NCBI RefSeq assembly: GCF_035467215.1
Contig: NZ_DATITZ010000332.1
Span: 1 to 5,668, forward strand
Source: Thiocapsa sp035467215
Lineage (GTDB): Bacteria > Pseudomonadota > Gammaproteobacteria > Chromatiales > Chromatiaceae
Direction of reading: 5' to 3'
Length of the DNA stretch: 5,668 nucleotides
Positions within the stretch are counted from its first letter, which is position 1. The number at the start of each line of letters is the position of its first letter. Position numbers and translations under genes: made by a program. The notes below the pieces were generated by a model. It was not told the DNA's origin and made no database searches. It saw nothing but the letters and a program-made list of their open reading frames with translations. Shown here piece after piece: positions 1 to 4,921 of this stretch.

Positions 1-1170
1 CCGCTGATGCGCGACCCCTTCTTTCGGCGCTTCTTCGAGATGCCGCCCGAACATCGGCACCGAGAGGGCAACAGCCTGGGCTCGGGGATCATCGTCGATG
101 CCGAGCGTGGTCTGGTCCTGACCAATCAACACGTCATCGCCAAGGCGAGCGAGATCCGGGTGACCCTGCACGACGGGCGCACCCTGGTGGCCGAGTTGGT
201 CGGGGCGGACCCGGAGACAGACATCGCGGTCCTGCGCATCCCGGCCGAGGACCTGGCCGCCTTGCCGGTGGTGGACTCGGATGCGCTTAAGGTCGGCGAC
301 TTCGTGGTCGCGATCGGCAACCCCTTCGGCTTGAGCCAGACCGTGACCTCGGGCATCGTCAGCGGACTCGGCCGCTCGGGGCTCGGGATCGAGGGCTATG
401 AGAGCTTTATCCAGACGGACGCCTCCATCAATCCGGGCAACTCGGGCGGTCCGCTGGTGAACCTGCGCGGCGAGCTGGTCGGCGTCAATACCGCAATCCT
501 CGCACCGGGCGGCGGCAACATCGGGATCGGTTTTGCCATCCCGGCGAACATGGCGCGGGCGGTGATGGATCAGCTCGTGGAGCACGGATCGGTTCGACGC
601 GGCCTCTTCGGCGTCGCCATCCAGGATCTCACGCCCGAGCTGGCCGCCGCACTCGGCATCGCGCGACGCGACGGGGCCGTGGTCAACGCGGTGGAGCCCG
701 ACTCGGCCGCGGCGGAGGCCGGCCTTCAGGAAGGCGACGTGATCCTCGCGATCAACGGCGCCTCGGTGAAAGGGGCCGACGATCTTCGCAACCGCTTCGG
801 TCTGTTGCGGGTCGGCTCGCGCGTCGAGCTTGAGATCTCGCGCGGGGGCAAGATGCGCCGGCTCAAAGGGACCATCGCCGACCCTTACGCGGCATTCGTC
901 GAGGGACGACGCGTCGCCCCCGGTTTGGAAGGTGCGCTGCTCGGCGAGCTCGATCGTCGCGGTGGCGTTCCGGCGCTCCCCGTCGGGACCGTCGAGCCCG
1001 GCAGTCCCGCATGGAACGCAGGCCTTCGCGAGGGCGACCGCCTGCTTCAGGTCAACGGCCAACGGGTGGCGAGCCTGCGCGACGTCGCGCAGGTGCTGCA
1101 CCAAACCGGTGACATCCTGAGCCTGCGCGTCCAACGCGGCGATGATCTGGTCGTCCTGGCGCGGCGCTGA
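1..1170 (+). CDS. degQ: DegQ/DegP-family periplasmic serine endoprotease, 5' end outside window
   Basis: This is an HtrA-family trypsin-like protease that degrades or refolds damaged proteins in the periplasm. Counting from the first in-frame ATG (position 7), the catalytic triad is His42 (TNQHVI), Asp72 (TDIAVL) and Ser146 (GNSGGPL, codon at 442). A first PDZ domain follows at about residues 198-285 (GLFGVAIQDL onward) and a second at about 300-387, ending VQRGDDLVVLARR. Two PDZ domains and a short loop before LGSGIIVD favour DegQ over DegS (one PDZ) or DegP (long LA loop). The frame is open at base 1 and the protein enters at DPFFRRFF, which in the family follows the signal peptide and first strands. 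The ATG at 7 is therefore almost certainly internal, and roughly 60-90 N-terminal residues are missing. All catalytic residues visible here are intact. The family assignment is firm; DegQ versus DegP naming is less so. Confidence 0.93.
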   Translation, partial: PLMRDPFFRRFFEMPPEHRHREGNSLGSGIIVDAERGLVLTNQHVIAKASEIRVTLHDGRTLVAELVGADPETDIAVLRIPAEDLAALPVVDSDALKVGDFVVAIGNPFGLSQTVTSGIVSGLGRSGLGIEGYESFIQTDASINPGNSGGPLVNLRGELVGVNTAILAPGGGNIGIGFAIPANMARAVMDQLVEHGSVRRGLFGVAIQDLTPELAAALGIARRDGAVVNAVEPDSAAAEAGLQEGDVILAINGASVKGADDLRNRFGLLRVGSRVELEISRGGKMRRLKGTIADPYAAFVEGRRVAPGLEGALLGELDRRGGVPALPVGTVEPGSPAWNAGLREGDRLLQVNGQRVASLRDVAQVLHQTGDILSLRVQRGDDLVVLARR

Positions 1171-1193
1171 CCGGGCGTCCGCGATCGATTGAA

Positions 1194-1252
1194 ACCGCGC
1201 CCGGCGCGGTATGCGTCGAGTGTCGGAGTGGCTTGGCGGCGCCGGCTCCGAC
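1194..1252 (+). terminator. tandem hairpins downstream of the degQ-like gene (possible terminator or 3' stabiliser)
   Basis: Two inverted repeats lie 24 bp after the protease stop codon. The first pairs ACCGCGC (1194-1200) with GCGCGGT (1204-1210) around a 3-nt loop. The second pairs GTCGGAG (1222-1228) with CTCCGAC (1246-1252); the stem extends inward by TGGC/GCCG past a single bulged G. Neither is followed by a T tract, so they are not classic intrinsic terminators. They could end or protect the protease mRNA in another way. The structures are read directly; the role is inferred. Confidence 0.3.
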
Positions 1253-1301
1253 GATCCGTTGATCTGGATCCGGTTGCATCCGCCGGATTTCGGTCCATGA
1301 T

Positions 1302-1333
1302 TAGCCGAAATTGCATTGACAATTGTCTAGCCG
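1302..1333 (+). promoter_or_regulatory. palindrome overlapping a TTGACA box upstream of the DsrC-like gene
   Basis: The 10-bp perfect palindrome GACAATTGTC (1318-1327) overlaps a consensus-like -35 hexamer TTGACA (1316-1321). It is flanked by direct repeats of TAGCCG (1302-1307 and 1328-1333). No convincing -10 box lies 16-18 bp downstream; the nearest candidate, TATCAG at 1343, is too far away at 21 bp. The stretch is more AT-rich than its surroundings and lies 128 bp before the DsrC-like start, so a regulated promoter is plausible but unproven. Confidence 0.25.
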
Positions 1334-1441
1334 GACCTCGCGTATCAGACCACGTACAGGTCGGGCACGAACCCGAACATGGACCGAAAGCCATCGGACA
1401 GGCGCAAAACCACCAAAGCAGTACCGAACCACCCGACGGGT

Positions 1442-1448
1442 GGAGGAG
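1442..1448 (+). promoter_or_regulatory. strong ribosome binding site for the DsrC-like gene
   Basis: GGAGGAG ends 6 nt before the ATG at 1455. It fixes the start there rather than at the in-frame ATG at 1323, whose extra 44 residues are arginine-rich and unlike any DsrC N-terminus. Confidence 0.75.
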
Positions 1449-1454
1449 CACGCG

Positions 1455-1796
1455 ATGTCAGCCATGCAAATCGCCGGACGGCAGCTCGAGATCAACAAGC
1501 AGGGTCATCTAGCCTATTTCGACGATTGGGAGCCTTCGGTCGCCACCGCCTTGGCGGAAGAGGAAGGGCTGAGCCTGACCGAATGTCATTGGGCGGTGAT
1601 CAATTTCCTTCGCGAATATTACGCAACGCATGAGATGCCGCCGTCACCGAAGGTCGTCATCAAGACCGTCGGCGCCCATGTGTCACCTCATACACCTTGC
1701 TCGCGCAAGCACCTGGAGGCGCTCTTTCCGGACGGGGGCTGTAAACAGGCCTGCCGACTTGCAGGGTTACCGCGGTATTACTGCCACTCCTGCTGA
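1455..1796 (+). CDS. DsrC/TusE-family sulfur-relay protein with variant cysteine-rich C-terminus
   Basis: The 113-residue product has the normal DsrC length and fold signature: an N-terminal GRQLEINKQGHL strand region, DDWEPSVATALAEEEGL, then ECHWAVINFLREYY (residues 43-56), and the C-terminal FPDGGCKQACRLAGLPR. DsrC proteins are small cytoplasmic sulfur carriers that present persulfide or trisulfide on a flexible C-terminal arm to dissimilatory sulfite reductase and membrane partners; TusE is the tRNA-thiolation version. Cys100 sits at the family's CysB position. The usual ending, GLPKPTGCV with the essential penultimate CysA at 111, is replaced by GLPRYYCHSC, which puts cysteines at 110 and 113. 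Further cysteines occur at 44, 82 and 96. The gene is monocistronic here and convergent with malQ. No dsrAB or tus genes are visible, so it is probably a paralogue rather than the main dsrC. The family is clear; the biochemical role of the altered tail is unknown. Confidence 0.88.
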   Translation: MSAMQIAGRQLEINKQGHLAYFDDWEPSVATALAEEEGLSLTECHWAVINFLREYYATHEMPPSPKVVIKTVGAHVSPHTPCSRKHLEALFPDGGCKQACRLAGLPRYYCHSC

Positions 1797-1906
1797 ACCG
1801 CGTCCGAAGAGACATGCGTGGTTTCTGAATTGGATCGGCTACGGCCGCAATAACGGACGTCGGAGCTGACGCGGTTTAGATTCCAAAGATGACGACGATC
1901 TAAGCC
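1796..1906 (+). repeat. overlapping inverted repeats in the convergent gap after the DsrC-like gene
   Basis: AACCGCGTC (1796-1804, overlapping the last base of the stop codon) is the exact reverse complement of GACGCGGTT (1868-1876), enclosing 63 nt. A second stem, GGTTTAGAT (1873-1881) with ATCTAAGCC (1898-1906), pairs over 9 bp with one G-U, and only in + strand RNA. The two stems share bases 1873-1876 and so exclude each other. There is no T tract. This may be the transcript end between convergent genes; a structured small RNA is possible but speculative. Confidence 0.3.
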
Positions 1907-1915
1907 TCGCTCAGC

Positions 1916-3424
1916 TCAGCCGGCGTAGGGCAAACGACCGTAAATCCGACTCAGGACACGCAGCCGCTCGGCTGCGTCGTCCGTCAACATGTCCTCGCGA
2001 TAGCGCCAGAGCCAGTTGCCCTCGGATGTCCCGGGGCGGTTCATGCACGCCTCGGCGCCCAGACCCAGAACATCCTGCATCGGGAAGAGCGCAAGCGCGG
2101 CGACCGACCCGAGCGCGCTGCGAATGAAATCCCAGTGGATCTCGCGGCCGTCGCTGTTGAGATAGAGCATCGCGTTGTGTCGGGTTGCCGGGTCGCGCAG
2201 CGCCCACCATCCGAGCAGTGTGTTGTTGTCGTGGGTGCCGGTGTAGACCGCGAGACCGGGACGGTGATTGTGGGGCAGGAAGGACGAGCGTCCGAATCCG
2301 CCCTCGGTGTCCTCGAATCCGAATTGCAGGATCGCCATGCCGGGCAGATCCAGGCCGTCGCGCAGGGCCTCCACGTCCTCGGTGATGACGCCGAGATCCT
2401 CGGCGATCAGCGGCAGGCCTTCGCCGAGTGTTGCCCGCAGTGCGTCGAAGAGCGCCATTCCGGGACCCGGCATCCAACGGCCGTTGATGGCGGTCTCCTC
2501 CGTCGCCGGGATCTCCCAGTAGCCGGCGAACCCCCGAAAGTGATCGATCCGCACAAGGTCGACCAGCTCCAAGACCCGTCGCAGGCGTTGTATCCAGAAG
2601 CTGTAGCCGTCCGCCGCCACCTTCGGCCAATCGTAAAGCGGATTACCCCAACGCTGGCCGGTCGCACTGAAATAATCCGGCGGCACACCGGCGACGACCG
2701 TCGGATGACCGGCCTCGTCGAGCTGGAACCACTCCCTATGCGTCCAGACCTCGCTCGAATCATGGGCGACGAAGATCGGCATGTCGCCGATGAGACGCAC
2801 ACCGCGGCTGTTGGCATAGGCGCGCAGGCCCGACCACTGCGTGTAGAAGAAGTACTGGATCAGGCGTTGGGCATCGAGCTCGCGCGCATGGGCCTTGCTC
2901 CAGCGCGCCAATGCGCCTGGCTCGCGTTGCGCCAGGTCGGCCCGCCACTCGGTCCAGGGCCGGTGTCCGTGGTGGACCTTCAGCGCATGATAGAGGGCGA
3001 AGTCGTCCAACCAGTCGGCATGCGCCTGACGGAAAAGCAGATAGTCCTCGCGATCGGTCTCGCTCGCATGCTCCTGAAAAGCATGTACCGCCCGTGCGAT
3101 CAGCGCACGCTTCCACGGGATGACGGTATGGAAGTCCACCTGGTCGTTCGGGAAATCAGGGGCATCGAGATCTTCCTGGCCGAGCCAACCCGCCTCCGCC
3201 AAGAGCTCCGGACTAATCAATAACGGATTACCCGCAAAGGCGGAGGTGCACTGATAAGGCGACTCTCCGTACCCGGTCGGCCCCAACGGCAACATCTGCC
3301 ACAGCCCCTGCCCCGCTGCCGCGAGAAAATCCACGAAATGCCGGGCCGAGTGCCCGAGATCGCCGATCCCGTAAGGGCCGGGTAGCGATGTCGGGTGGAG
3401 CAAAATGCCGCTGGTGCGGTGCAT
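1916..3424 (-). CDS. malQ: 4-alpha-glucanotransferase (amylomaltase)
   Basis: The 502-residue glycoside hydrolase family 77 enzyme transfers alpha-1,4-glucan segments between maltodextrins and glucose in the cytoplasm, in maltose or glycogen metabolism. Its length matches the compact amylomaltases of about 500 residues, not the longer E. coli MalQ. The N-terminus reads RTSGILLHPTSLPGPYGIGD, followed by LPLGPTGYGESPYQ (45-58). The catalytic residues are visible: nucleophile Asp294 in VRIDHFRGF, acid/base Glu342 in PLIAEDLGVI, and the third acid Asp399 in YTGTHDNNT. The ATG (complement of 3422-3424) is preceded by GGAG with 7-nt spacing. The protein ends GRLPYAG with no truncation. It stands alone here, facing the DsrC-like gene and divergent from the chemoreceptor, with no other glycogen or maltose gene in view. 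It appears complete and functional. Confidence 0.97.
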   Translation of the reverse strand: MHRTSGILLHPTSLPGPYGIGDLGHSARHFVDFLAAAGQGLWQMLPLGPTGYGESPYQCTSAFAGNPLLISPELLAEAGWLGQEDLDAPDFPNDQVDFHTVIPWKRALIARAVHAFQEHASETDREDYLLFRQAHADWLDDFALYHALKVHHGHRPWTEWRADLAQREPGALARWSKAHARELDAQRLIQYFFYTQWSGLRAYANSRGVRLIGDMPIFVAHDSSEVWTHREWFQLDEAGHPTVVAGVPPDYFSATGQRWGNPLYDWPKVAADGYSFWIQRLRRVLELVDLVRIDHFRGFAGYWEIPATEETAINGRWMPGPGMALFDALRATLGEGLPLIAEDLGVITEDVEALRDGLDLPGMAILQFGFEDTEGGFGRSSFLPHNHRPGLAVYTGTHDNNTLLGWWALRDPATRHNAMLYLNSDGREIHWDFIRSALGSVAALALFPMQDVLGLGAEACMNRPGTSEGNWLWRYREDMLTDDAAERLRVLSRIYGRLPYAG

Positions 3425-3431
3425 GCCGTGA

Positions 3432-3435
3432 CTCC
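3432..3435 (-). promoter_or_regulatory. ribosome binding site of malQ
   Basis: On the minus strand GGAG lies 7 nt before the malQ ATG. The family-conserved start MHRTSGILLHP follows directly, so both support this start. Confidence 0.6.
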
Positions 3436-3455
3436 AAAGTCTGGGCGAGTGATAA

Positions 3456-3512
3456 AACCCGCGAGTCTACCCAAAGCGCGCTCGAAAAGCCGCGCGGGTT
3501 TGCTCGCGGGTT
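3456..3512. repeat. three copies of CGCGGGTT in the malQ/chemoreceptor gap (possible operator)
   Basis: CGCGGGTT occurs at 3493-3500 and again at 3505-3512, a 12-bp period, and in inverse orientation (AACCCGCG) at 3456-3463. The inverse copy and the last direct copy extend to a perfect 10-bp inverted repeat: AACCCGCGAG (3456-3465) and CTCGCGGGTT (3503-3512). The gap is only 103 bp and must hold both promoters, so the repeats would be well placed for a regulator of either gene. I found no convincing -35/-10 pair on either strand. The repeats are seen directly; the operator role is inferred. Confidence 0.35.
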
Positions 3513-3527
3513 CTCACAGTCGACGAT

Positions 3528-4907
3528 TTGAATTCGGCTACACTCGCTACGTCATTTCCGCGGCGGACCGACGTCGGGCGCCCGCATCCGCATGAGAGAC
3601 GCGTCCAGATATTCAAGCAAATCCGGCTGTGGGCCAATATCCTCCTCGTCATCGGCGCGGCGATCATCCTGGCCATCACCACGCTCACGCTGGTGAGCCT
3701 GCACAATCTCAAGACCGTGAGCCGCACGGCGGAGGAGTCCGAGCTGCGTCATTATGCGGCGATGGCCCAGATGCAGATCCGCGAGGAGGTCGGCTTGGCC
3801 GAGGCGCTCAGCGTCCTGGTCGCCGAGATGCCGGAGGTGCAGGCGCGTTTCGCCGCGGGCGATCGCGACTGGCTGCCCGAGCAGCTGCGTCCGCCCTTCG
3901 TGGCACTCGAGCGCGACTTCGGCGCGGTCCAGTTCCAGTTCCATACCGCACCTGCCATGTCGTTTCTGCGTCTGCACATGCTGGAGAGTTTCGGCGACGA
4001 CCTCTCGAGCTTCCGTCAGTCGGTCGTGGATACCAACCGCGACATCAAGCCGCACCGCGGGCTGCAATTCGGCGTCGGCGGCCTCGGCGCGCGCGGCGTG
4101 GTGCCGGTGCTCCGTGAGGGACGCCACCTCGGCTCGGTGGAATTCGGCATGTCCTTCGGCCAAACCTTCTTCGACGACTTCAAAGCAAGCTACGGCGTCG
4201 AGGCCGCGCTCGATATCCTGCGCAACGATGAGTTGCAGACCTTTGCGAGTACCCATGAAGGTCAACCCTTCCTCGGCTCGGATGCGCTCGAAGCGGCCTT
4301 CGCAGGCGAGTTCCAAGTCGCAGAGCTTCGGATCGGCACGAAACCCGTCGCCGCCAGTGCCATCACCAAGCGGATCCGCCGCCTGGCCAACGAAATCGAT
4401 CGCGTCACCAACGGCGATCTGAGCGGCGGCGGCGGCGCGATCGACGGCAATGACGAGCTCGCCGACCTCGCCCGCACGCTCGACGGGATGCGCGGGCATC
4501 TCAACGCATTGGTCACGGGCGTGGAGACCACCGCCTTCTCGGTCCACGCGGCCTCGCGCGAGATCGCGCAGGGGATCGCGCAGGGGATCGCGCAGGGGAT
4601 CGCGGACTCGGCCAGCGCGGCCGACATCCTTCAAGCCCTCGTCGAGGCGGCGAGCGAGACCTCGACCTCCGCGCAGCAGATCAGTCTTTCCACGCAACAG
4701 CAGCGCACCGCCAGCGATCAGGTCGTGGCCGCCTTGCGCGAGATCGTGACCGCCAGCTCGGAAACCGCCGGCGCCGTGCGCCAAATTGCCGATATCGCGC
4801 GCGACATGAGGGAGCTCTCGAGCGCCCTGCAGGGTAGCCTGGATCAATTCGTGCTCAACGGTGCACAGACACCGTCCGCCGACCCCGGCATAGCGAGCCG
4901 GCCCTGA
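3528..4907 (+). CDS. methyl-accepting chemotaxis-like receptor, internally shortened (no second membrane helix, no signalling tip)
   Basis: The 459-residue product has one membrane helix (about residues 37-58, ANILLVIGAAIILAITTLTL). A periplasmic sensor resembling the dCache_3 family follows (about 65-275), with its typical FHTAPAMSFLRLHM, GDDLSSFRQSVVDTNRD and GSVEFGMSFGQTFFDDF. Next comes a HAMP-like segment (about 278-327, ITKRIRRLANEIDRVTNGDLSG), then the helical end of an MCP signalling domain (SAQQISLSTQQQRTASDQVV to SLDQFVL, about 380-443). Two expected parts are missing. There is no second membrane helix between sensor (KPVA, 272-275) and HAMP, and no CheA/CheW-binding hairpin tip of the LLALNAAIEAARAGE type. 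Frame is kept throughout. The start is uncertain: TTG at 3528 has no Shine-Dalgarno, and no ATG or GTG precedes the membrane helix in frame. The receiver gene follows after 14 bp. Such a receptor should not signal normally, so this is probably a decaying gene, though a divergent soluble-domain use cannot be excluded. Confidence 0.75.
   Translation: MNSATLATSFPRRTDVGRPHPHERRVQIFKQIRLWANILLVIGAAIILAITTLTLVSLHNLKTVSRTAEESELRHYAAMAQMQIREEVGLAEALSVLVAEMPEVQARFAAGDRDWLPEQLRPPFVALERDFGAVQFQFHTAPAMSFLRLHMLESFGDDLSSFRQSVVDTNRDIKPHRGLQFGVGGLGARGVVPVLREGRHLGSVEFGMSFGQTFFDDFKASYGVEAALDILRNDELQTFASTHEGQPFLGSDALEAAFAGEFQVAELRIGTKPVAASAITKRIRRLANEIDRVTNGDLSGGGGAIDGNDELADLARTLDGMRGHLNALVTGVETTAFSVHAASREIAQGIAQGIAQGIADSASAADILQALVEAASETSTSAQQISLSTQQQRTASDQVVAALREIVTASSETAGAVRQIADIARDMRELSSALQGSLDQFVLNGAQTPSADPGIASRP
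4562..4604 (+). repeat. 12-bp tandem repeat, 3.6 copies, inside the chemoreceptor gene
   Basis: GATCGCGCAGGG is repeated exactly at 4562-4573, 4574-4585 and 4586-4597, followed by a 7-bp partial copy to 4604. It encodes the residue run IAQGIAQGIAQGIAD (about 346-360) and keeps frame. It lies where the signalling-domain helices and hairpin tip appear to be missing, so replication slippage or recombination between repeats may have shaped the deletion. Confidence 0.9.
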
Positions 4908-4921
4908 TTGCGGGGTACTGG

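Noticed and set aside
1323..1454. 44-residue N-terminal extension of the DsrC-like protein
   Set aside because: It is arginine-rich and unlike DsrC proteins, and a strong GGAGGAG sits just before the ATG at 1455.
1189..1512. 107-codon frame in the gap after degQ
   Set aside because: No ribosome binding site, no family resemblance, and it overlaps the start of the DsrC-like gene in another frame.
1630..1869. 79-codon frame overlapping the end of the DsrC-like gene
   Set aside because: Mostly an alternative-frame reading of the DsrC coding sequence, with no motif or start signal.
2135..3223. 362-codon plus-strand frame opposite malQ
   Set aside because: malQ on the minus strand has all catalytic motifs. 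The opposite frame is a codon-bias shadow with no motif and no ribosome binding site.
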